The notes under the pieces are model-generated. The model searched no databases and was not told the origin of the DNA. It was given only the letters and a program-made list of their open reading frames with translations. From assembly GCF_043642205.1 (NCBI RefSeq), contig NZ_JBHZSG010000005.1:116038-180037 (forward strand): a stretch of 64,000 nucleotides of DNA, given 5' to 3'. Source of the stretch: Thalassotalea_A litorea. Lineage in GTDB: Bacteria > Pseudomonadota > Gammaproteobacteria > Enterobacterales > Alteromonadaceae. Numbering within the stretch: the stretch's first letter is position 1; the number at the start of each line of letters is the position of its first letter. The translations under genes were made by a program, and so were the position numbers. Below are positions 8,563 to 16,151 of this stretch, piece after piece.

Positions 8563-8769
8563 TTAGACTCTTGAGGAATAGTAAGTGATGATTTCCGCAA
8601 CGTCATCACTGTTACAGCGCGGTAGTTTAGCAATATCTTCGATTATTTTATCCTGAATATCAACCGGGAATAGCATTAACTGCTCAAGGAACAAGTGTGC
8701 CTTGAGTTCTTCTTTATCTGCAAGTAAATTGGCCAAGTGCTCTGCGTGATGGCGCCAAACTGAACCCAT
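8563..8769 (-). CDS. Small hypothetical protein, 68 aa
   Basis: A short acidic, helix-rich soluble protein with no signal peptide or membrane segment, not recognised. A good ribosome site (TGAGG, about 6 bases before the ATG) supports translation. It is convergent with uvrB and ends about 90 bases from its stop. Its composition (LFLEQLMLFPVDIQDKIIEDIAKLP) suggests a small helical bundle. Confidence 0.6.
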   Translation of the reverse strand: MGSVWRHHAEHLANLLADKEELKAHLFLEQLMLFPVDIQDKIIEDIAKLPRCNSDDVAEIITYYSSRV

Positions 8770-9316
8770 AACTACCTCACAACAATACTAATTCTGACAA
8801 GCTGATATTCATTGTTTGAGTAAGCATTTAATCTGGCTCAAACAATACAGCATGTGGCGTTTTTAAACTGTATTTCTGTTTTAATGCCGCTAAGGGTTTC
8901 TACTCGTTTGTTGCTGATGTTTTAGGATCATGGTGCCCATTATTCGACAATCTCAACGGTTAAAACCAGCAGGCATTTTGCATCGCTCACAATTTTCTCA
9001 AAATGGGTATGAACCCCATCTATCCCTTAATTTTAGGTTAAAAAATTATTCAACGTACTTTTTTACACAGAGTTTCACGCCAACAAATTTCAGTATTATC
9101 GCGGAATTTGATTAAGTCTTTTATTTAAATCACATTTTCAGTGACCTCAAAAAACAAAGAGCGTTGTATTATTTTGTAAAGCGGGACATTTACCAATGAC
9201 ACTCACGTTGAGGCAGGCAATGAAAGGATTCATTATAATCGAATCCTGTAATCAATCTAATCTTGGCAACCGGAACACATCCCGGTATGCTAATTCCATT
9301 AAACAAGGAGTAGATA
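8770..9316. other. 547-bp intergenic region
   Basis: No convincing gene: the longest open stretch (8930-9115) lacks a ribosome site and protein-like composition. The right end carries the leader of the exported protein at 9317, with a strong AAGGAG just before its ATG. The remainder is AT-rich with no repeat or RNA structure that I can identify. Confidence 0.5.
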
Positions 9317-9931
9317 ATGATAATAAAAACACGAAATCCCGGTTTAGCTCTATTGAGTTTGAGCGTCCTCAGTTTTGGCTTGTGTTCTGTCGCAACGTCA
9401 GCGGCTGAAAAAGCATTTGAACAAGAGATAGAAATTATTAAGAAAAGTGGCAGTGACGCAAATGTTACGGTGTCTGAAAATGGCAAAACCACGACATTAT
9501 TGTTGAGCGAAGCCGCAATTAAAGATAAAAAGGCACTGCAAAAAGAGTTAGCCAAACTCCCTGAAGAAACTCAAAAGGTCGTCATGGATGCCCTAAATAA
9601 TGTATCTGTTCGCCAGACTGACAAGGGCGAAGCTAAGGTGTTAACCTGGATAGAGAAAGACGGCGAAGAAGAAATAGAACTCACCTCCGCAGACAAAGTG
9701 AAAGGAAAAGTGGTTGTTATTGAGAAAAACGTGGGTTCAGATGGCGCCGAAGCCGACGTAAAAATCATTAAGAAAATGGTTAGTACGGATACGGATGGTG
9801 AACACGCAATGTTTATCAGTGCGGATTCTAAAAGTGGGGCAGCCGAGGCGATAGTGCATCTACTTAAAAAGGCCGACTTAAGTGCAGATGAATTGGAGCA
9901 AATCCAGCAGGCACTTGACTCGAAAAAGTAA
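9317..9931 (+). CDS. Exported hypothetical protein, Lys/Glu-rich, 204 aa
   Basis: Signal peptide at residues 1 to about 30 (hydrophobic LALLSLSVLSFGLCSV, cleavage near TSAAE), so probably periplasmic. The mature part is highly charged and lacks cysteine. It has an imperfect internal duplication: an I-E-x-I-I-K-K-S type segment near residue 38 recurs as V-K-I-I-K-K near residue 150, each beside a Gly/Asp-rich turn. The C-terminus ends in helices (LLKKADLSADELEQIQQALDSKK). A strong AAGGAG precedes the ATG and a strong terminator follows at 9939, so it is a single-gene transcript. Family not recognised. Confidence 0.8.
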   Translation: MIIKTRNPGLALLSLSVLSFGLCSVATSAAEKAFEQEIEIIKKSGSDANVTVSENGKTTTLLLSEAAIKDKKALQKELAKLPEETQKVVMDALNNVSVRQTDKGEAKVLTWIEKDGEEEIELTSADKVKGKVVVIEKNVGSDGAEADVKIIKKMVSTDTDGEHAMFISADSKSGAAEAIVHLLKKADLSADELEQIQQALDSKK

Positions 9932-9938
9932 GAATATG

Positions 9939-9974
9939 AACTGTAGACTGAATCGGTCTACAGTTCTTTTTTTC
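9939..9974 (+). terminator. Rho-independent terminator after the exported protein
   Basis: AACTGTAGAC (9939-9948) pairs perfectly with GTCTACAGTT (9956-9965) around a 7-base loop, followed by CTTTTTTT. It lies 8 bases after the stop codon of the 9317 gene. Confidence 0.93.
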
Positions 9975-10009
9975 ATAGGTTCGGTGTTTAAATCACCAAC
10001 ATCTGGACC

Positions 10010-10684
10010 TTAAGTGTTTTCGTAGTCTAACGGATCTACCACGTTATTTTTATCAAAAGCTTCCAAACGTTCCTGACAGGCGCCGCATTTACCGCAGGCT
10101 TTTTCCCGACCGTTATAACAGGTCCAGGTTTTCGCATAATCCAATCCCATTTTCAGGCCATCGGTTAAAATATCAATTTTGGAAACCGTCAGGTAAGGGG
10201 AGTATATCTCCACCGGTTCATAATTGGCGATTTTACATACCTCATTCATTTTCATTACGAATTCTGGACGACAATCGGGATAAATCGCATGGTCTCCGGA
10301 ATGAGCCCCGTAATACACCTGGCCAGCACCTTTGGATACGGCATAACCCACCGCTAATGAAAGCAAAATCATATTACGGTTCGGAACTACCGTAGATTTC
10401 ATGCTTTCTTCCGCATAATGACCTTCAGGAATGTCTATTTCATCCGTTAACGAAGAGCCCGAGAGCAATTGATTGATGCTGCTAATATCAATGATTTTGT
10501 GTTCGATTTTCAGCTCTCGACACACGTTTGCGGCATATTCCAGTTCTTTGACATGACGTTGGCCATAATCAAAAGACAGGGCGAATACTTCTTTGTTGTC
10601 TTTTACTGCGCGATTTAAAACGGTAAATGAATCCATACCGCCGGAGTAAATTACTACAACTTTTTCTGTCATATTTTCAGCCAT
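10010..10684 (-). CDS. queC: 7-cyano-7-deazaguanine synthase
   Basis: Converts 7-carboxy-7-deazaguanine to preQ0 using ATP and ammonia, in the queuosine tRNA-modification pathway. 224 aa, normal length. The N-terminus has the PP-loop VIYSGGMDSFT and SFDYGQRH; the C-terminus has the zinc cluster of four cysteines in CYNGREKACGKCGACQ. A second in-frame ATG four codons in (10672) is an equally possible start. It is divergent from queE, which makes its substrate, and shares a 140-bp control region with it. No preQ1 riboswitch is apparent there. Confidence 0.98.
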   Translation of the reverse strand: MAENMTEKVVVIYSGGMDSFTVLNRAVKDNKEVFALSFDYGQRHVKELEYAANVCRELKIEHKIIDISSINQLLSGSSLTDEIDIPEGHYAEESMKSTVVPNRNMILLSLAVGYAVSKGAGQVYYGAHSGDHAIYPDCRPEFVMKMNEVCKIANYEPVEIYSPYLTVSKIDILTDGLKMGLDYAKTWTCYNGREKACGKCGACQERLEAFDKNNVVDPLDYENT

Positions 10685-10826
10685 ATTTTGATTTGCTTAG
10701 TTATATTTCCCAGCGCTTTACGTCATCGTGCATTACCATTTTAGTAAAGCACTTATGTGATCAGGCTGGTATAATATCGGATGCTACTAATTTTACTTGA
10801 TATTCTTGTATCGCAAAAGAAGATTT

Positions 10827-11501
10827 ATGATGAGCCAATACAAAATTAATGAAATGTTCGAGACGATTCAGGGCGAAGGGTCTTTTACCGGACAGCCGTC
10901 TATTTTTATTCGTTTACAAGGGTGCCCGGTCGGTTGCTCGTGGTGCGATACCAAACATACCTGGGAAATCGATCCGCAAAGAGAAGTCAGTGCTCCCGTT
11001 ATGTTGAGTAAAAACGCAGAAACCGATGAATGGGCAGACTTTAGTATTGCCGATTTATTACAAACCATTGCAGATAATGGCTGGCTGGCAAAACATATCG
11101 TATTGACCGGTGGCGAACCCTGTATGGTGGACTTAGAGCCATTGTGCCGGGTTCTGGAGGAAAGTGGTTTTTCTACGCAAGTAGAAACATCCGGGACGTT
11201 TGAAGTGCTGGTTAGTCCAAAGTGTTGGGTTACCGTATCACCAAAAGTCAATATGCGCGGCGGTTATAAGGTGTTGGGATCGGCGATGCAACGGGCGAAT
11301 GAGATCAAGCACCCGGTGGCCACAGAACAGCATGTAGACGATTTAAAAGCGCTATTGGCGGAGCATCAGATCTCTGATACTCCGATTTATCTGCAGCCGA
11401 TAAGCCAAAAAGAGCGTGCTACGCAGCTCGCTATTGACACTTGCATTGCCAATAACTGGCGTCTGTCGATTCAGGTCCATAAATATATTGGTATTGAGTA
11501 G
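10827..11501 (+). CDS. queE: 7-carboxy-7-deazaguanine synthase (radical SAM)
   Basis: Radical SAM enzyme that contracts carboxy-tetrahydropterin to 7-carboxy-7-deazaguanine, the step before QueC. From ATG 10827 the protein is 224 aa and opens MMSQYKINEMFETIQGEG, the typical QueE start; an upstream start at 10797 would add ten unlikely residues. The cluster motif C-x3-C-x2-C appears in QGCPVGCSWCDTKHTWE, followed by LTGGEPC for S-adenosylmethionine binding. An AGAAGA ribosome site precedes the chosen start. Divergent pairing with queC supports the call. Confidence 0.97.
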   Translation: MMSQYKINEMFETIQGEGSFTGQPSIFIRLQGCPVGCSWCDTKHTWEIDPQREVSAPVMLSKNAETDEWADFSIADLLQTIADNGWLAKHIVLTGGEPCMVDLEPLCRVLEESGFSTQVETSGTFEVLVSPKCWVTVSPKVNMRGGYKVLGSAMQRANEIKHPVATEQHVDDLKALLAEHQISDTPIYLQPISQKERATQLAIDTCIANNWRLSIQVHKYIGIE

Positions 11502-11638
11502 CGCTCGGCATCCTTTTTCTTTTTCAAACACTATATTTATGTCCGTCTATTGGCTCAGTATTGTTGACTTAAACATTACTGAGCTTTTGACCCGACCTAC
11601 CGGCAAACCTTCCCTGATTACACTCTGACCTAATCGTA

Positions 11639-11914
11639 ATACCAATCCCATTAAATTATTGCTCACTCAGTGAGAATTTAAAGGCTTTTAGACAAGGCTT
11701 TGATTGCAGAGAATGGTTATTCCGCTCTCAAAATCAGCCAAAATCAGTAACGTAGTCCAAACGCCTTTAAAACTCACCCGTAGGGAGTTTACCTTAAGGC
11801 CCATTTACTGCCCTATATTTCATTAATATAGAATGACTATATCAATAAAATCTATGTTGTAACTGAACCTCGGCCCTAACTCTGAGTTGTGCACAAACTT
11901 AATGTGATTGGTTT
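11639..11914. repeat. MITE-like element, copy 2 (inverted relative to copy 1)
   Basis: 276-bp non-coding element that is the reverse complement of the 4052-4318 element along its whole length, with scattered substitutions and small indels. The left terminal repeat is ATACCAATCCCATTAA (one change from copy 1); the right one ends GATTGGTTT instead of GATTGGTAT. This copy has therefore decayed slightly. It fills the space between queE and the Old Yellow Enzyme gene. Confidence 0.8.
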
Positions 11915-11960
11915 AAATTTGGGCTAAGCTCAAAAAAAGCCGCAGCAAGAGGGTTTAGCT

Positions 11961-13058
11961 TTGAACGACGCTTTGTTTCAACCTATCAAACTTGGACCTT
12001 ACCAACTTAAAAACCGCATTGTTATGCCACCCATGACGCGTTCGCGTGCCTCGCAACCGGGCGATATCCCCAATCAAATGATGGCAACTTATTACCAACA
12101 ACGAGCCTCTGCAGGTTTGATTGTGAGTGAAGGAACACAAATTTCGCCGATGGGCAAAGGCTATGCATTTACCCCGGGAATTTTTAGTGACGCGCAAATA
12201 CAGGGTTGGAAGCTGGTGACAGAAGCAGTCCATGCCCAAGAAGGTATTATGTTTGCCCAGCTTTGGCACGTTGGTAGAGTGTCCCATCCTGATAACCTTG
12301 CCGGCGAGCAACCGATATCTTCATCGACGTTAAAAGCAGAAAACGTCAAGGTTTATGTCGATAACGGTGAACAACAGCCTGGTTTTGTGGATGTCGTTGA
12401 ACCACGTTCAATGACAGTGGATGATATCGAACTGGTGATACAAGAGTTTCATCAGGCGGCATTAAATGCCATGGAGGCCGGATTTGACGGGGTCGAGCTG
12501 CATGCCGCTAGCGGTTATTTGCTCAATCAATTTATCGACTCAGAATCGAATCAGCGAGTGGATGAATACGGTGGTAATCTGGAAAACCGATTACGCTTTC
12601 TGGATCGTGTTGTTGAAACTTTGGTGAATGCCGTTGGCGCGGGTAAAGTCGGTGTGCGACTGGCACCATTAACGTCCTTAAACGGTACGGTTGATGCAAA
12701 TCCTCAGGAAACCTATGTGGCAGCTGCCGAATTACTTGAACGTCATAACATCGCGTATATGCATATCGCCGAAGTGGATTGGGATGACGCACCAAAGACA
12801 CCGGAGAATTTTAAACGTGCTTTGCGCAAGGCGTTTTCCAGAGTGATAATTTATGCTGGCCGCTATGACGGGGAAAAGGGAAGTGCGGCAATCAATAACG
12901 GGATCGCCGATATGATTGGCTTTGGCAGACCGTTTGTGGCAAACCCTGATTTACCTGAGCGTATTAAGCATGGCTACCCATTGGCGGTGCATAACCCCGA
13001 TACCTTGTTTGGCGGCGATGAGACGGGGCTGATCGACTATCCCGTATATCAACAATGA
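11961..13058 (+). CDS. Old Yellow Enzyme family alkene reductase (NemA-like)
   Basis: FMN- and NAD(P)H-dependent reductase of activated alkenes, nitrate esters or N-ethylmaleimide. 365 aa, the family length, as a TIM barrel: FQPIKLGPYQLKNRIVMPPMTRSR at the start, AQLWHVGR, then GFDGVELHAASGYLLNQF and IGFGRPFVANPDL for phosphate binding. The start codon is TTG with AGAGGG about 10 bases before. In PETN reductase numbering the substrate-anion pair is H181 with H184 or N184; here H181 is kept but position 184 is serine, while Y186 is retained. Physiological substrate unknown. Confidence 0.93.
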   Translation: MNDALFQPIKLGPYQLKNRIVMPPMTRSRASQPGDIPNQMMATYYQQRASAGLIVSEGTQISPMGKGYAFTPGIFSDAQIQGWKLVTEAVHAQEGIMFAQLWHVGRVSHPDNLAGEQPISSSTLKAENVKVYVDNGEQQPGFVDVVEPRSMTVDDIELVIQEFHQAALNAMEAGFDGVELHAASGYLLNQFIDSESNQRVDEYGGNLENRLRFLDRVVETLVNAVGAGKVGVRLAPLTSLNGTVDANPQETYVAAAELLERHNIAYMHIAEVDWDDAPKTPENFKRALRKAFSRVIIYAGRYDGEKGSAAINNGIADMIGFGRPFVANPDLPERIKHGYPLAVHNPDTLFGGDETGLIDYPVYQQ

Positions 13059-13179
13059 TAAGCTTCTGGTCGCATGCTTTTAAACCTTTTAACTGGTGCA
13101 GCAGTCTGAACATCATCACTTATACTTAAAGGCAGGGTTATTATTGACTATGACAACATCAATTTTTCGGGAGAACTAC

Positions 13180-13560
13180 ATGAAAAACCGTCTATGGATT
13201 TTGGTAACTGCGCTGTTGGCGTTAAGCCCGCTGGCGTATGGCTCAGAGATAGACAAGAAAACCAAACAGGAAATTAAGCATCTTCTTAATTACGTTGGAG
13301 AAAGTGGTTGTAAATATGAGCGTAATGGTGATTTTCATCAAGGTGAAGAAGCGGTTGAGCACATTCAAAAAAAATACGATTACTTCGCTGATGATATTGA
13401 AACGACCGAAGATTTTATCGCTAAGAGTGCGACTCAAAGTCTTATCTCGAAAAAGAAATATATGATCCACTGCCCGGAGCAGGAAGCCGTTCCCTCAGGC
13501 GACTGGTTACTGGAGGAGCTGGACCGTTATCGCGAACAGCAGTCAAGCCAGACTCAATAA
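13180..13560 (+). CDS. DUF5329 family exported protein
   Basis: 126 aa from ATG 13180, which has GGGAGA before it; a longer reading from 13096 adds residues ahead of the signal peptide and is rejected. Signal peptide residues 1 to about 20 (LWILVTALLALSPLAYG). The mature part has the DUF5329 pattern as I remember it: LLNYVGESGCKYERNGDFHQGEEAVEHI, KKYDYFADDIETTEDFI, and a C-terminal PSGDWLLEELDRY. Two cysteines (one in SGCKYERNG, one in MIHCPEQE) could form a disulfide. Function unknown; periplasmic location inferred. Confidence 0.85.
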   Translation: MKNRLWILVTALLALSPLAYGSEIDKKTKQEIKHLLNYVGESGCKYERNGDFHQGEEAVEHIQKKYDYFADDIETTEDFIAKSATQSLISKKKYMIHCPEQEAVPSGDWLLEELDRYREQQSSQTQ

Positions 13561-13603
13561 TCAAGGTGTTATTCCAGATTCAGCGTCATTCCAGATTCAG
13601 CGT

Positions 13604-13983
13604 CATTCCGGACTCCGATCCGGAATCTAGAGCTTGGAAAACAGATACCGGGCTACCCCGGTATGACGGGTTAAGGGAACCGCGCTTATTATGGGTTAAG
13701 GACTCTATACGCTCAGCGTCATTCCTGATTCAGCGTCATTCCGGACTCCGATCCGGAATCTAGAGCTTGGAAAACAGATACCGGGCTACCCCGGTATGAC
13801 GGGTTAAGGGAACCGCGCTTATTATGGGTTAAGGATTCTATACGCTCAGCGTCATTCCGGATTCAACCTCATTCCGGAGTCCGAACCGGAATCTATAGCC
13901 TGACAAACAGATACCGAGCTCGGCAATTGCTCCATGCATTGCTCTGCCTCCTACATCCATGTAGTCGGACCCCGGTATGGCGG
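13604..13983. repeat. 133-bp tandem repeat carrying a two-hairpin module
   Basis: Three copies with an exact 133-bp period (starting 13604, 13737, 13870). The first two are nearly identical; the third has diverged and has a changed tail. Each copy contains hairpin H1 (CATTCCGGA ... TCCGGAATC), a 16-base spacer, hairpin H2 (GATACCGGG ... CCCCGGTAT) and a unique tail. The H1-spacer-H2 module also occurs, reversed, in the array at 18879-19687. No coding content is credible. It fills the space between the DUF5329 gene and dinG. Confidence 0.9.
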
Positions 13984-13996
13984 GCATTGATAGGTA

Positions 13997-16102
13997 TTAG
14001 TAAGCAATATCCCGTTTAAACGGTGGCAATGAATCAAGTAGTTCCTTGCCATAACGCTTACTCACCAGACGTCTGTCGAGGATATAGACGCTGCCAGTAT
14101 CTTTTTCATTGCGAAGCAAACGGCCACAGGCCTGAATGAGTTTTTTCGAAGCTTCTGGCACCGTTAGCATCATAAACGGATTACCACCCTTGAGTTTGAC
14201 GTACTCTGACTGCGCTTGATCGACTGGTGATGTAGGCACCGAAAAGGGGAGTTTGGTTATGATCAGGTTGGTCAGGTATTTGCCAGGTAGATCGAGACCC
14301 TCAGAAAAACTCTGACTACCAAACACAACACTGGTTTTATCCTGGTCACAGCGTTTTTTGTGGGTTTCGATAATTTTCTGACGCGAATCTTCGCCTTGCA
14401 CCAAAATCTCTATCTTGGATTTCTCTCGCAGAGCTTCCGCCACTTTTTGCATTTGCCAGTAAGAGGAGAACAACACCAGGTTTGCTTCATTGTCCTTGAG
14501 TAAATCTGGGATGATTTTTATCAGTTCATCGGTAAAGGCGTCACTGTTGGTCGGTTCGGTTTTCATCGCCGGAATGTGCAACACCGCATTGTTTTGGTAA
14601 TCAAACGGTGAGCCAATGCGCTGATATTGGGTACCGTCATTGTTACCCAAGCCAACTTGCCGACGAAAGTGATCAAAGGAATTGAGTGCGCAGATTGTTG
14701 CAGAGCAAAGCACCGCACCTTCACATTTACTCCAGAGGTTGTCTTCCAACATAAAACCAACGTCGATAGGCGAGGCACAGACCATAACATCATCACGATT
14801 ACCATCGCTTTGTTCAAGCCAGCGGGCAAGTGGGGCGCCTTTCTCTGAGTCAGTTTTGGCATACATTGCCCAGATTTTCTCAAGGTTTTCCAGGCGTTGC
14901 ATAATAAAGCCACTTTCCGATAACGGACCTTCAGCCTGGTACATTTGAATGGCACCATCCTTTACCTCTTCCATTAGCAAGTTATAAAGTTTGGTGATTT
15001 CCGCCAGAGCTTTTTTGCTTGCCGCAGCGATGTCTTCTGCCAGGTTCTTTAGGTTTTTCGGGATCAAGCCGTTCTCAAAGCGGTACTGCTGTTCGTCTCC
15101 AAAGTAAACGCTGCGGTTCGCCTCTATGAAACTCGACACTTTTTGTAAGTCAGCGATGATTTCCTGGCAATAGTCCGCAAGTTTTAACGATGGAGAAATT
15201 GCCCTTTGATTTTTACTTAACTTAGAAATTTTATCACTGAGAATACTGACCTTACTTAGCCAGTCCATTGCGCCTTTCACTGTGGCCATCGCTGATGAAT
15301 GATCCCGCGTTATCTGCGGCAGATGATGAGCTTCATCAAGCACGTAAATGGTATCTTCCGGCTCGGTCAAAATTTTACCGCCACCCAATTCAAGATCCGA
15401 TAATAACAAGGCATGGTTTACGACTAATACGTCTGCAAGATCCATTGCTTCTCGGGCTTTATGAAAAGGACAATGGGTGTGTTCCGGTAAGTGTTTGAGA
15501 CAGGAATGACGATCACATTGAATGGTTTGCCAAATGTGATGGGGCACGGATTTTGGCCAGGAATCCAGGTCTCCCTGCCATTTGCCACTGCTTAACTTTT
15601 CTGACATGGTGTTGAGCATGCGAATGTCACTGGCTTTAGGTTTTTCCTGAAACAAGGCCACCTGAGTATCGTCGCCACCGGCATTTCCCTGCGTAACTTG
15701 CGCCAGTTTTTGCGCACATACGTAACGCTGACGACCTTTGACCAGACAATAATCAAAATCCAGACCAGAGTTTTTCTGTAAAAACGGCAGGTCTTTGTCA
15801 ACCAGTTGTTCTTGCAATGCAACCGTAGCGGTCGAGATAATCACTTTCTTATTGCGAGCCATTGCCAACGGGATTGCCCCTAGACAGTAAGCCAGAGACT
15901 TGCCGGTACCAGTACCAGCTTCAATGGCGATATGTTTGCGCAATTTATCGTATTCGCCGCCTAATGTTTTTGCGATCTCTGCGATCAAAAAGGTTTGTTG
16001 TTTGCGAGGCGAAAAATTGTCGAGATTCTGGCCAATTTCTTTGTACGCTTTGCGGATAACTTCCTTGGTCTTTTCACCTAACATAAATAAATTGGTTTCC
16101 AT
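13997..16102 (-). CDS. dinG: ATP-dependent DNA helicase DinG
   Basis: XPD-like 5'-3' iron-sulfur helicase that unwinds R-loops and recombination intermediates. 701 aa from ATG 16102. Visible: Walker A EAGTGTGKS, VLDEAHHLP (DEAH box), the four iron-sulfur cysteines (RYVC, then QCDRHSC and HCPF) and motif VI QACGRLLRNEKDTG. A start at 16171 would put the LexA box inside the gene and add 23 unsupported residues. ATG 16081 is another possibility, closer to the E. coli N-terminus length. It is divergent from polB and shares its SOS operator. Confidence 0.97.
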   Translation of the reverse strand: METNLFMLGEKTKEVIRKAYKEIGQNLDNFSPRKQQTFLIAEIAKTLGGEYDKLRKHIAIEAGTGTGKSLAYCLGAIPLAMARNKKVIISTATVALQEQLVDKDLPFLQKNSGLDFDYCLVKGRQRYVCAQKLAQVTQGNAGGDDTQVALFQEKPKASDIRMLNTMSEKLSSGKWQGDLDSWPKSVPHHIWQTIQCDRHSCLKHLPEHTHCPFHKAREAMDLADVLVVNHALLLSDLELGGGKILTEPEDTIYVLDEAHHLPQITRDHSSAMATVKGAMDWLSKVSILSDKISKLSKNQRAISPSLKLADYCQEIIADLQKVSSFIEANRSVYFGDEQQYRFENGLIPKNLKNLAEDIAAASKKALAEITKLYNLLMEEVKDGAIQMYQAEGPLSESGFIMQRLENLEKIWAMYAKTDSEKGAPLARWLEQSDGNRDDVMVCASPIDVGFMLEDNLWSKCEGAVLCSATICALNSFDHFRRQVGLGNNDGTQYQRIGSPFDYQNNAVLHIPAMKTEPTNSDAFTDELIKIIPDLLKDNEANLVLFSSYWQMQKVAEALREKSKIEILVQGEDSRQKIIETHKKRCDQDKTSVVFGSQSFSEGLDLPGKYLTNLIITKLPFSVPTSPVDQAQSEYVKLKGGNPFMMLTVPEASKKLIQACGRLLRNEKDTGSVYILDRRLVSKRYGKELLDSLPPFKRDIAY

Positions 16103-16120
16103 TAACTCGCGCTTCGAATA

Positions 16121-16140
16121 TGCTGTATATAATAACAGTT
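16121..16140. promoter_or_regulatory. LexA (SOS) box shared by dinG and polB
   Basis: CTGTATATAATAACAG at 16123-16138 fits the gammaproteobacterial LexA consensus CTG-N10-CAG with an AT-rich centre. It lies 18 bases upstream of dinG (16102) and 13 bases upstream of polB (16152), so one operator can repress both. Both genes belong to the E. coli LexA regulon, where they have separate operators. Confidence 0.9.
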
Positions 16141-16151
16141 CATCTCTTTGT

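Noticed and set aside
8930..9115. A 61-codon open stretch between uvrB and the exported orphan
   Set aside because: No ribosome site, no recognisable protein features, and stops close by in all frames.
10685..10826. A preQ1 riboswitch between queC and queE
   Set aside because: The short pseudoknot pattern of preQ1 riboswitches is not visible on either strand.
13566..13763. An open reading frame across the 133-bp repeats
   Set aside because: It is created by repeat sequence read through hairpins; the 133-bp period is not a multiple of three.
15900..16151. An N-terminal extension of polB
   Set aside because: It overlaps dinG on the other strand and would translate through the LexA box; family length fits the start at 16152.
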